From: Cytospora piceicola | Lineage: Eukaryota; Ascomycota; Sordariomycetes; Diaporthales; Cytosporaceae | Reading direction: 5' to 3' | Length of the DNA: 64,000 bases | Assembly (NCBI GenBank): GCA_023375675.1 | Contig: JALQBC010000001.1 | Location: 2,211,049 to 2,275,048, forward strand | In this document: positions 34,846 to 45,495 of the stretch, piece by piece | How the letters are laid out: every line of letters starts with the position of its first letter | Numbering within the stretch: the stretch's first letter is position 1 | Translations under genes and position numbers: made by a program | Notes under the pieces: generated by a model | Database searches by the model: none | Told to the model about the DNA's origin: nothing | The model's input: the letters and a program-made list of their open reading frames with translations, nothing else

Positions 34846-35604
34846 TCATGACGTGCTCGTCCCACGCTCTTTAGCCTTGACAGACACCGCCGCATCCGCC
34901 TCGACCTCGGTCCACTCCGGGTCGATCAACTGCCCAGGCCTCCACTTCCTCGTCCCGTTCATCAGCTCCTTCGCCTGCTGCCTCAGCAGCACCCGGTCGT
35001 CAGCCTGCCTCAGCTCCGCCCGTAACGGCGGCGTTCCCTTCGTCCTCTCAAAGTCCAGGTCGAGCTGCTCCTTGTGGGTCTTCTCCACGGTGGTGAACAT
35101 GCTGTGGTCCCAGGCGGTCTTGTCCTCGGGCTCGGCGGGCCAGACGAACGGCTTGACCAGGTCGACGACCATCATCTTCTGCGACCGGGGCCGGTACCAC
35201 TTGCCGCCGAAGCCCTTGAAGCTGCGCTGCCGCACCTGCATCTGGTTGATGAAGGAGCGGACCGACGTCACCTCGACGTTGTACACGTTGTAGAGGTAGT
35301 CCCGGAAGTCGAGCTTGTTGAAGGTCAGGGGCACGTGGAAGGTCGCTGTCGTGGGTGGTTGGTTCTCCTTGGGGCGGACAAATGTGATAACATGGTTGGG
35401 CCTGTGTGTTTTGGGACAATGGTCAGCATCTGGATAGGTCCGCTTGTGCTGCCCTGCTCTTTCTGTCTCCTTCGCGGTTGTACTCCTGGCAGTGGATGGC
35501 ACGCAGGACTGGCAGACTCACAGGAACACTTTCTTCTGGCCCATACGGAAGGGCGCCACCTTGGTGGCTCCTTCCGCAATTCCTGTCGCTGCTTTTGTGG
35601 CCAT
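34846..35604 (-). CDS. MRP20: Mitochondrial large-subunit ribosomal protein uL23m
   Basis: Component of the mitoribosomal large subunit near the polypeptide exit. Two exons, 35604-35522 (83 nt) and 35401-34846, phase 2 across a 120-bp intron, give 212 residues. The first exon encodes MATKAATGIAEGATKVAPFR and then MGQKKVFL, completed after splicing by PNHVITFVRP. The uL23 fold is visible in FHVPLTFNKLDFRDYLYNVY, NVEVTSVRSFINQM and SQKMMVVDLVKPF. A charged C-terminal extension (about residues 125-212) fits fungal Mrp20 proteins. A frame-only start further upstream at 35502 would miss the true first exon. Confidence 0.9.
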
Positions 35605-36004
35605 TTTCGAGGTATCAATTCGGCGATTGGCGGTTGTGGAAACGCCTATTCAATCCGCGACTGCGACGAATCCTCGATATGGCTTGTCGAAAGCTCCCCG
35701 GGCTCCAGACTTTTTGGTGCACGGACCAAGTAGCCGGGAGCCGCAATCGGCTCCGATTTCAAGACGGTGGGCCCTGCGGTAGTATCCGGGGTACCTCCAC
35801 AATCCACTTTCAACTTCGAAACATTTAGAAGACCACTTGTGGGTGCATCTGTAGGCACGCACTTTTACTTTGAATGTTTTACTTCTTTAGTTGTTCCCGA
35901 AACAAACGGTAGCTTTTATCCCTAGCTACATGACGGTTTTCCTGGCCATCACATCATGTGATGTAGCCTCAATTCTTTTTGGAATCCTGAAGAGATGCAA
36001 ATCT
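35605..36004. other. Short intergenic region
   Basis: Lies between the uL23m start and the DJ-1-like stop; presumed uL23m promoter. No gene seen. Confidence 0.55.
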
Positions 36005-37088
36005 CTAGACGTCCAGTCCATCCACGACGATACCAGTGGTCCACTGCCACTGCATTCGCCGGGCGACCTCCCTGGCGGACTCCTCCGAGACCATGACGCT
36101 GACAAGATACAAGGCCGCATCTATGCCAGCGCTAACACCCCCACTCGTGATAACCCGAAGACCACCGAGGCGCATCGCAGCGCGGCGGGTGATGGACTCG
36201 CGGCGGGCGTTCGAGTTCTTGAAGGACATGCTTCCCTTGCTGTACTTCGAATTAGTAACCAAGAAAATGGCAGCCTAAAATGAGAACGCTGGTCAGGGCA
36301 ACTTACCGAGCATTAGAGGGTCTTCGGCCATCGGGCTTGGTGTTGCGAACGTAGGGATTCTCGTCCTCATCACCAAGCTCGAAGCGCAAATTGTTGACAA
36401 CGTATCGTGTGTCCTCCACCACATCAGTACGCTCACCAAGGTCTCGCTGGACAGCCTGGCTGCAAATGTTCTCGAATCTGACAATTGAATCAGGGTGGGT
36501 AGTGGCGGAGAGACCAGCCAAGATTCCTTGCTGCGCAAGGAGGAGCGAACCGGTGCAGACGGACATAAGGGTACGCCTGCGCAACGAGTATGTCAGCGAT
36601 TGTGCTTCTGTTGCAGCTTGACCATTGGATTGAGTACTCACTCGCGAGCAGAGTCCTTCCTCTGAATCTCGCTGTAGGCAGAGATGAGGCTCAGAGGCTC
36701 GGCCTTCGCCTTGATGACGGAATCGACGTTGCCGCCGAGGACAATGATGATGTCAAAGTCATCGAGACGCTCGTGAGCCTCCTTGTAGGAAATTTGGGAA
36801 CCGACAATGACACCGGAGTCGGAGAGCACCTTGGGCTCGGAAGCGGCCACGGTAATCTCAAAGGCTTTGGTAGCTGCAGGTAGAGATGCTGTCAGCTAGG
36901 CCATGAATTGGAAACAGATGGCAGAAGTGTTACGATTGGAGCTACATACAAGGGTTCTTGGCGTCGTGAAGGGCAGAGGACAAGACTTCAAGGGGACCAG
37001 CAAGGTCCATGATGTTGAATTTGTCATGCAGTGCGAAGAGCACATCAACAGGCTCAGTGTCCGCCACTGCACTCGACTTGGAGGCCAT
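36005..37088 (-). CDS. DJ-1/PfpI family protein
   Basis: Class I glutamine amidotransferase-like fold. Four exons, 37088-36950, 36873-36642, 36576-36307 and 36239-36005, all with consistent phases, give about 291 residues. The start MASKSSAVADTEPVDVLFAL is chosen; an in-frame ATG at 37169 would add 27 residues. Domain order: N-terminal strand VDVLFALHDKFNIMDLAGPLEVL, strand DFDIIIVLGG, then the nucleophile elbow SVCTGSLLLAQQGILAG with the reactive Cys. The C-terminal half has RRAAMRLGGLRVITSGGVSAGIDAALYLV. The TSGGVSAG..A pattern occurs in the PfpI branch that includes isocyanide-hydratase and AraC-associated proteins. The family covers chaperones, glyoxalases and hydratases, so no reaction is assigned. 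It is divergent from TSC1. Confidence 0.88.
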
Positions 37089-38014
37089 CTTGGGCAACTG
37101 TTCGTTGGGTGGGCAGGATAGGATGGGATGGATCAAGGTGCTGGTTTGCGTGGGTTGACGTAGCAACAAAAGTCAATTGGGGATCACGACTTAGATGTCA
37201 AGATACCCTCGAAGTGGTCAATTGGTGTAGATTCAGTTTAGATGCTCAGAAAGTCTGACCAAAGGTGGCTGATTGCAGTATGATGCCTGGTGTGTGATGA
37301 AGGACTAGAAAAGAATTCGAGGAATGGAGGAGCTTGGAATCAGGTGTTGCCGTTTTTGTGAACCTTCAACCCCTCCTTGAACGTGATCAGCCCTCCCTCT
37401 TAAAGGGAACGACCAGCAAGTCCTCCCGTCCCTTGTTTCCCGAGGTCTGCCTCCAGGGGAGCTCTGCCCTGCAGATGCTCTGATCTGACCTGCTTGCCTG
37501 AGACCCCGAGACCAGGCATCGCCTGACTAGTGGGGTTCTTTACTGTGTATAGCAGGCCATCTTAGTGACAGCTTTAGTGGTACGATTCAATCGGGACCCC
37601 TGCCTCTCCAACTGACGTCCGTTGTGGGGGCAAAACGCGGGAGTGCTCAAGTGGAAACCTCCAGGGCTTCTGGGGCCTGTGGAATGCGGGGAAGCAGGGA
37701 TTTTAAGCTGGAGGGTAAAGTGGCAGGTGAGCCGTGGCGCTCGGCCGTCCTAAGGGTCGAGCTTTCCGACGTCGCTTGATCAGTGACTTCAGTCGCACCA
37801 CTTGGTAGATCCTCCCAGCTTGCCGCCAGTGCACGTGTTTTTCCTTTTCTCTCGCCTGGGATATTTCCGGAAGCTTAACATCTCATGCATAAGCAGTCTC
37901 GCATTATATTTACCCCCTAGATCCACTTATCACCTCGTCCAGGCTCCAGAACCCGTCACTTGATGAGACTCCTACTCATCTGCATGACAGTGTCGCTCTG
38001 ACCCTATTGCGAAC
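37089..38014. promoter_or_regulatory. Divergent intergenic region, DJ-1-like / TSC1
   Basis: A 926-bp region between two start codons, presumably holding both promoters. No palindrome of the TACCTAGGTA type and no gene seen. Confidence 0.5.
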
Positions 38015-41000
38015 ATGTCTTCCGCGTATGCAACCCCCCCCCCTCTCTCCTTCCATACAATTCTATACTCCTCAAAACCTACCAGTGGAGATTCCCAACT
38101 GCCCATGGCCTACGCTCAAGTTGGCAAAGTCGGAGGGGAGTGAGGATATGGGTTATCCCACCCCCGACTGCGACGATGGTAGACAAGAGCGTGGGCATCG
38201 CATGGCGTGACAATGGATAGTTGCACTCATGATCCGATCACTGCCGACCCTCGAAACCCTCTTTCCTGGAACAGGCTTCTGACTATTCCACAGCTCTACG
38301 AAAGATGTCGCGAAGGCCATCAACGCCTTCCTCCCACATGCTGTTCTACCGCTGCCAGACGAGCTGACTCAAGTCATTGACGCCTTTCTTGAAAAGCACA
38401 ATGAGGAAGGCCTCCCAGCGTCTCTCCAGGACGAAATAATGTCCATTTGGGACAAGACCGTCAGGGAAAATATAAGCCTGTATGCTCCCTGGGTCGCTAT
38501 TCTACGGAGATTCTTGGCATCGCTGAGAAACCCCGCATACCTCATCCAGTGGTGGGATCAGATGGCAGAACCGGTCCTTGACCATTTGGCACAAGATAGA
38601 AGCCTAGCAAAGGAGGCTTGGGCTAATACCTTGGCTGCCTTCGCCCATGATGGCGATGGTCAGGTAGGCCAGGAGGAAGGGGCGAGCCAGATTGCCACTA
38701 GGATGCTCAAGATCTGGATGCAAAATTCACAATTCGCGGGCGAGGAAGGGAGCTCATCGGGACTCCTGAAGGCGAAGTTGGTGCATGGAGGTCTGCTCAT
38801 CTATGGCAAGAAGAGGCCAAAGGTATGTTCAAAACCCCAGATGGCGGCAGGAGTGAAGGTCTTTGCGAACCAATATTTGCAAAGTATATTTGCAGAGGTA
38901 GAACAGCCCTGGACGCGTTGCAGTCAAAAGTGGGGGACTGGGGGGGGGGGGCCGAACATTGTCCATCTAGACGCTTTCCGTTGGGCCAGACTTTTGGACA
39001 CCGTCAACGGCAAACCATCCTATTGCTCTCAGTCCCCTGACTGCACCTCCTTGAGGTTGCTCTGCCTTGAGTAAATGTGTCTGCTCGAGGCCTGTCATCT
39101 GGAATCCCTATTCTGTTGCAGGGCTTCCACCCGACAATTCTCACTATTGACCTTGACATGGGCTCAAGCGGAACTGCTGCAGATTTTCGCTCCCTCTTTT
39201 CTCTCCGTATTTATTATCCACGTACTGACGAGTTGAAGGGACTACTTAATGCACTTGATTTCTTTGTCGTACAAAAGGAATATCGGCATCAAGCTCTGGC
39301 CTTACTTTGCGAGTTCATCCAAAGCCAGCCGCCACATCTACATCTTGTCTTGGAAACACCCTTATTTGACAACATCTTGCGGTGCTTGCAGAACGATACA
39401 TCGACCACAGTGGTCACGTTGGCGGTTACTGCACTGACCATGCTCTTACCGAACTTGCCCAGCTCTTTGGTGCCATACTTACCGAAGCTATTCAACCTCT
39501 ACGCTCGTTTGCTCTTCTGGGATAGGGAGAGGTCTCTGGCAGCCGACAATCCGGAGAAAGATGCCGAGGAAGAGACAACCTCGTCTTCAGACTGGGAGAA
39601 ATGTGAATACTCGCCTGACATTGACAACATGTCAATCCCGAATCTTCTGAGCTACTTCACAATCTTATACGGTTTATATCCTCTCAATTTTGTGGACTAT
39701 ATCAGAAAGCCGCAAAGGTATTTGCGTCATGCGAATATGCCGAATCCAGATGATATCGAGGTTCAGCCTTCCGAAATTCGCCAGAAGTCAGAGCGCTTCC
39801 GGCAGTACCATGTGCTTCACCCAAACTTCTACAGCCTGACTCCCGAGTCCGAAAAGATAGACTTTAGCCGATGGCTTAAAAGTGAAGCATCGGAAGTTGT
39901 TGCGGAATGCACAGCTCTGTGCTTTGCTACAGAACTAGGTGTTGGCAATGAACTTGTGGCTTCACACGAACTTGAACTTTCCGACGATGACAACGCCAAA
40001 GCCGAGGCGGACCAGCCTTTACACACTAGCCAGGGTATCTTGGAGAGGCCACCTTCTCAGGATCTGGCTGGTAGTTGGAGGGACTCTGCGCCTGGATCGT
40101 CGGATGAGGCCCGGTCACAAGCAACGGCCTTACGGCGCACCTCACAAGCGAGCCACGCCCCCTCGTTGCGTGAGGCTTTCCAGACACGGCCACACGATGG
40201 GCCAGGAGACAGTCCAACTTTGCCACCATCATTAGTAATTTCGGCCTCTCACACCAATCTCCGCGATATGATTCTTTCCAACAAGGTTATCAAATCCGAG
40301 CTCCAATCGCTTGCGAATGATAGTGTCCCGTCACTGGCGTTGAGCCACCAGGAATCCATCCCTGAGAAGATGGCTAGCAAACAGTCCGCACCGGTGGTCC
40401 CAATATCAGACCCCGCAACGCCGGTTGGGCTCAGCAACGAGCAGATAAGCCGACTCTACAAGAAGATCCTCCTCCTGAGTAACGACCTCAGCTTCGAGCG
40501 CTATATGAAGCAGCAGCACATGATTCACATCGGAGAATTGAAGAGGAGGCAGTTGAAGGAGGCGGCCACAGAGGCGGAGACGCAGAATCTCATCATGGTG
40601 AACCGAAACCTGCGAAACCGGATCGGGGAGGCAAAGCAGTCCGAATTGCGAGCTAAGAAGGAGTCTGATAATCGCCGAAACATTGCTAAGAAGTGGGAGA
40701 CTGATCTATCCGCCAAGCTGAAGCTCCTTAGAGAGGAACAAAAGAAGTGGAACAGTGAAGGAGCCGCTCTCAAGCGTGAGCTGGAGGCCAAGATGGAGGA
40801 ATGTGAGAAATTGACGAAGATGGTGTGCGAGTACGAGACGACGGAGCTGAACTCCAAGCAGAACCTGCAAGCAATAAACGACCATATCGAAGAGATTACA
40901 CGGCTCAAGGCAGAAGTCAGTCGTCTCATCGAGGTTGAGCAAACCTATCAGTCGAAGGAAAAGGAGACAGAAGCCCGTTTGGCCGAGGCGGCAGAGTCGA

Positions 41001-41737
41001 TCAGCAGGGCTGAAGGATTGAGCATGAAGCTCGACGCGCGTGACGCTGAAGTCGAGGAGGTGAAGACCCTCTACGAGTCGCAAATCGCTGAGCTGAACAG
41101 CAGACTACATGATGTGTTGGAAAACGGGACATCACGGCCGAAACGGGACACCGACCCTGCTAAAGTTGTCGAGAGCACCCTGGCTGCAAGTCGCGCCAAG
41201 ATGGCAGAGATGCAAAAGCAGCACAGCCTCTTGATGAGGAAGTACACTGTGCTTCAGTCTTCTATCCTAGACATGACAGCCAGCGCGAGATCACCGCTTC
41301 TCACGGCGACATCAAGGAACTCCTCGGACGCAGACATCTCGGCGATCGTCCGGGGCGGAGACCCACCCAGCCCTATACGCAAGAGGTCGTCTCGCGGTCG
41401 AGGCTTCTCAGATCCCGAGTTGTTCTTTGAGGGGACGAAGTTCAATGTCACTCCACCGTTGGAGTCGGTCACAGCGAGCTCATCGTTGAATACGGTGCTC
41501 CACCACCCTTCGACACCGACTGGAGTTTCGAGTACATCTTCTAATCCGGACAAAAGCCCCTCGGAAAGGTATTACGGGCGCGGTAAGTCTGAGAGGCGGC
41601 GGACGAGGACAGGATGATGCGGAGGTGGAATGTCGGGTGACTAATGTTCCTTTGTAGGTGGCACACAGAACTCGGGTCGGAAGGACAAGAAGGACAAAAA
41701 GCCGTCGGGCATAAGAAGCATTCGTGGCTTAGGGTAG
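38015..41737 (+). CDS. TSC1: Hamartin homologue Tsc1
   Basis: Scaffold of the Tsc1-Tsc2 complex that restrains the GTPase Rheb and so TORC1. Four exons, 38015-38025, 38294-38822, 39239-41582 and 41658-41737, give about 987 residues. Exon 1 is only 11 nt (MSSA); exon 2 then opens with STKDVAKAINAFLPHAVLP. The hamartin core follows: IWDKTVRENISLYAPWVAIL, LLIYGKKRPK, then GLLNALDFFVVQKEYRHQ, LALLCEFIQSQPPHLHLVLE and LYARLLFWDRE. Residues about 340-560 are disordered and Ser-rich. A long coiled coil runs from about 580 to 850. The last exon supplies GTQNSGRKDKKDKKPSG and a basic end; the frame otherwise stops at 41617. Intron 2 (38823-39238, 416 bp) is long, and its acceptor is chosen from the fit to the hamartin pattern. 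Confidence 0.88.
38940..38951. repeat. G-run inside TSC1 intron 2
   Basis: A run of about 12 G residues within the predicted intron. It could form a G-rich structure or be prone to length change. Confidence 0.7.
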
Positions 41738-42560
41738 GGTTTCATACCATGGATAGGTCCTCCCATTGGGGGCAGCGAGTAGGGGAGGTCTCGCTGTCGA
41801 TGGCAAACCCGAAGTTGCGTGTTGTCTAGGCGGCAATAGGCTCGCGCAGTGTTGGTCCTCGATTGTCCTGTGTCCCGGCCGGCCCTTTGCCAGCTGGATA
41901 GATGGGGCCATCTCAAAGGATCGATATCCTTTGCTTGGCTCAGCAGCGGGTTGACCTGCAGTTGTGTTGCGCGTCGTCATGGGTCAAAAAGACCCGAGCG
42001 TAGCGGTGCTCTCGACCACTGGGTCTGGGGCAGACGTGGCAATGCGGCGCTTGAGATCAGATTTGATGGGTCGGTCAGTATGTGGGAATAGGTATTTCAA
42101 ATGTTGTTAAGGCCAGCCAGGTACCAGATACTGTCCGTAGCCAAAACCAGAAACATCTGCCTGCCTGTGTGCCTTGGACCGATTGCTGCACTTCAATAGT
42201 AAGTAGGTGAGCAAGGTCTATACATACTGCGTACATATCGCAGTAACAGTATTAGTCAGTATAGGTATTGTATCGTGGAGGGTGTGTTGATTTGAGGGTT
42301 GCCATAGGCCATGTATTGGTATTGGTGGGTGTGTATCGTGGACGCGGCGTGGCTGCATGTGCGTGTCTGTCAGAAATGCGGTGGTTGGTGAGGATTTTCA
42401 GGTTCTGGTCAGAGAGTGGCACTGAGTGTGGGAAGGAACAAAAACCCATTGAGCCGTTGGCCCCGTTCAACGTTGGCCGAACACAGCAACTCCTGCAGCA
42501 TCCCAAAATGCAACCCCACCAAGGATGGATGGCACTGCCTGCACTTCACTCACTCTTCTT

Positions 42561-42585
42561 GCCTTGCCTTGCCTTGCCTTGCCTT
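42561..42585. repeat. Pentamer repeat GCCTT x5
   Basis: Five exact tandem copies. Confidence 0.9.
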
Positions 42586-42785
42586 GACGCTTCTCGTTCC
42601 TGACGTCCTATTCTTGGCTTGGCTCGTGACTATCGTTCCTGGCACTTACTGTAGTTCTGTATTTGTCTGATTTCCCCAGCCTCATCCTCATCCTCACCCT
42701 CACTATCTATCGTCTCAAACCTTACATATCCCGTGCACCTCTCTCATTGTTCTCAACTGCGGGACACCTCTGCTACACAGTATAG

Positions 42786-42805
42786 CTACCTAGGTACCTA
42801 GGTAG
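42786..42805. promoter_or_regulatory. 20-bp perfect palindrome (double TACCTAGGTA)
   Basis: Perfect 20-bp palindrome containing TACCTAGGTA at 42787-42796 and 42795-42804. It is about 465 bp upstream of the next start codon. Confidence 0.5.
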
Positions 42806-43270
42806 TCTCTCGTGTTCAAATCGAATAGCCCGAGACTGTTCGGTGCCTTTCCGTTGCCCACCATATTCGCTGCAAGCACACTATCAGAGGAAGGCCCACG
42901 TTCGCGCCTGAATCACGTCGACTCCAAAGGCAAGAAGGAAGTGTATCGGGCCTCCGATTGTGCGACAACCCACCTCGACGGGTATCGTTACTTGTTGGGG
43001 CAGAAGCGCCCAACCGACGCCATTTTGTCTCTTATACAGCAGCTACCTCCAACCGCAGTTGCATGTGTTTCGCACCTTGCTTACGCTAGGCAATGCAAAA
43101 CACTGTGAACACCCAAGCGAACGAGCTATCTTGAATTGACCATAGACGACGGGTCGGATCGTGTCTGGAATTTGTGATCCCAGTGCGCAAACATCATTGC
43201 GCCCAAAACGCTCTCTCTCTCTTTCTTTCTTTAAGGCTTTCGTTCAACTACTCTACCTCCCGCCTTACCA

Positions 43271-44158
43271 ATGGCTCCAGTGCTGCCCCCGGCGCGGCTA
43301 CCAGCCGCCCTTGTTGACTTCCTTGCGTCCCGAGAACCAAACCCCCAGCCACAAGATACCACATCCTCAGCCGTCGCCGCGATCACGCGACGCCTTCATT
43401 CCCTACCACGGCTCCCCTCCCTGGCGACAAGGACCCCGCTCGACCCCCCAAGCCGCGCACTAGATGCCCGACAACAAGGCGCGACCACCGCCACGGTACC
43501 CGGCGCCTACCCGGGCATCAACGCCGGGCCAGCCCCGGGCACCGTGGTCGGCATCACGCTTGGCTCGGTGGCCGCCTTCCTGCTGCTGCTCTTCCTCGTG
43601 TACACGTGCCTGTCCATGGGGAACCGCGGCGGCGGCGGCACCGCCGTCACCGACACGGTCAGCTCGTACGGCACCGCCAGCGTCGTGACGCGCAAGTCGC
43701 GCCGGCGCCACTCGCACCACCACTCGCACCACATGTCCCCCTCGCGCCGCGAGACCGTCGAGGTCCGCACCAGCCGCGTCATGCCCGACATGCCGCCGCC
43801 GCCGCCGCCGCCCGGGCCGCCGCCCGGGCCGCCGCCACAGCAACAGCATATTGACAGGGTCATGATGGAGGAGACGATTCGGCGGTCGAGTACCCCGGCG
43901 CCCCCGCCCCCGCCGAGGATGGTGCACAGTGATGATGACGATGGGGAGGTTGTTGTGATCGAGGAGCATAGCCCGCCGAGGAGGCACAAGAGCAGGAGCC
44001 ACAAGAGACGGAGCTCGAGTGCTCAGAGGGAAAGTGGGTTCCGCGAGGTCACGAGTGCTCGGAGGGAGAGTGGGTTCCGCGAGGTCGAACCTGATCGGTT
44101 TGCCGGGGGGGATGCCCCTCTGCGAGACGTGAGGAGGTCAAGCCGGCATGGGCGCTGA
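43271..44158 (+). CDS. Single-pass membrane protein with Pro-rich cytoplasmic tail
   Basis: Single exon, 295 residues, unrecognised family. The N-terminal 85 residues are polar, Pro/Ala/Thr-rich and probably luminal or extracellular. One membrane segment lies at about 90-114 (GTVVGITLGSVAAFLLLLFL), followed by a Gly/Arg stop-transfer (GNRGGGG). The tail has a His-rich stretch (RRRHSHHHSHHM), a poly-Pro block (PPPPPPPGPPPGPPP) that could bind SH3 or WW domains, and an acidic patch (DDDDGEVVVIEE). It ends with a tandem duplication of about 11 residues (RESGFREV, twice). The architecture resembles fungal plasma-membrane or wall-sensor-like proteins, but without the Cys-rich ectodomain. No function is assigned. 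Confidence 0.7.
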   Translation: MAPVLPPARLPAALVDFLASREPNPQPQDTTSSAVAAITRRLHSLPRLPSLATRTPLDPPSRALDARQQGATTATVPGAYPGINAGPAPGTVVGITLGSVAAFLLLLFLVYTCLSMGNRGGGGTAVTDTVSSYGTASVVTRKSRRRHSHHHSHHMSPSRRETVEVRTSRVMPDMPPPPPPPGPPPGPPPQQQHIDRVMMEETIRRSSTPAPPPPPRMVHSDDDDGEVVVIEEHSPPRRHKSRSHKRRSSSAQRESGFREVTSARRESGFREVEPDRFAGGDAPLRDVRRSSRHGR

Positions 44159-45495
44159 CCACTGGGTTCAGGGCAGGGGCATGAGATGAGAGTGGTTTGT
44201 CTATGAGATTATGTATGGCTATGACTGACGGGGTTCGATAATAAAGAGGTTGGGATAATATCCCTCCTTACGAGGCCGGGTAATGATTGACATGGGATGG
44301 GATGAGTCCGGAATACAGGCCGATTTATGTGTATGACTCGGAGGGGGGATGGTTGGGTGTGTCAGGGAGTTCAAAGTCCTGGGAGCACGAGGCGCACTTT
44401 GTTTTTGAAGGTATTTCATATAGGGAACATGGAAAAAAGAGACGAGGAAGGCTCACAGTTAAGTTTCGCTTGTGGGCGAGCGTCTTCGACATTGTCCTTG
44501 CCCCCGGTTCTGTACGTACGGCTTGGGTTTTGGTGGTTGCAATATCAATTGCTGTGGCTAGTCCGCATCTGCACCTTTCTGCGCTTCTAGATGCTCTACC
44601 CTATATATTCTTATCTTTTCTACGTAGACTGGAGATTGTAGCTCAGTACCGAGTTTATAACCCCGGTGCTCTCATCCTAACTCCCTACTTGCCTACTAAA
44701 ACATAGGTACACTCAAAAGGTCTCCGGGTTAAATCTAAACCTCGGTCCCAGCTACGATACCCTACTACCCTACTGTCCTCCTACTACAGTACCTGCCTAC
44801 CCGCCTGCTCGCCTGCCCTGCCCTCCTATCCTTCTATCCTCCTACCCCCCTATTCTACTACCTCAATACCTTACCTTACTACTCTACTACCCTCATACCC
44901 CACTACCTTACTACCTTACTTCGTTACTACCCTACTACTTAGGTACCTTACTGCTGTGGCCTAGCCTAGAGACTGATAACGGTTTTCAAAAGGCACAATT
45001 ATTGCTAGGTTGCCTTTTATTACACCAGCAAACGATCATGCCTCTTATAACTTTTAAGAGGCCCTAGTCTGATTAGCTCAGATTGTTACCTGAGCGGACG
45101 ACGATAATGTTACTGTACCCGAACCCCGACCACTTGATAGTTAGGCAAGGGTTAGGGCAAGGGTACAGTAGCGCGTGATTGGCTCCTCTCTGTGCATTTC
45201 AACGTCAGGTCTTCGATCGCAAGGTGAGGATGAGATCTTCATTCTGAATTCGACTTCTAACGGCTGATCTCATACGATTCTTGTTTGTTATTCTTGGTAA
45301 AACTCTAAGGGTACCGGTGTCTACATTGTTACGCTATTGTCACAGCTGGACTCAAAGTTTAGCACAATTTCCTAGGCCGTTGACCTAAGCAAGCCATTTG
45401 AGCAAACCTTCAAATCCTCACTGACGAGCACCGTCGCCGACCGGATGACTCACTTTACGCCGCATACAACCCACTCTCTTGTATGAGTTTCGTTG
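44159..45495. other. Intergenic region with C-rich repeat and A/T-rich part
   Basis: No gene seen. It holds copy 2 of the dispersed C-rich element. An A/T-richer stretch (44960-45480) leads up to the CCA1 gene. Confidence 0.5.
44737..44895. repeat. Dispersed C-rich element, copy 2
   Basis: Same orientation as the copy at 5739. The first 40 or so bases, including AGCTACGATACCCTACTA, are nearly identical, and a looser C-rich tail with CCCCTATTCTACTACCT follows. The CTAC/CTTAC-rich tail continues to about 44950. Confidence 0.65.

Larger units (their letters stand above)
41738..43270. other. Intergenic region, TSC1 3' side and next promoter
   Basis: No gene seen in 1.5 kb. It carries a (GCCTT)5 array, a 20-bp palindrome made of two overlapping TACCTAGGTA units, and a CT-rich run at about 43210-43232 just before the next start codon, as is common in fungal core promoters. 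Confidence 0.55.

Noticed and set aside
41583..41617. TSC1 ending at the in-frame stop at 41617
   Set aside because: A good GTAAGT donor at 41583 and acceptor at 41657 lead to a basic Lys-rich tail that fits fungal hamartin C-termini better.
43460..44004. Minus-strand frames of 165-180 codons
   Set aside because: Antisense of the single-pass membrane protein, caused by GC-rich codons.
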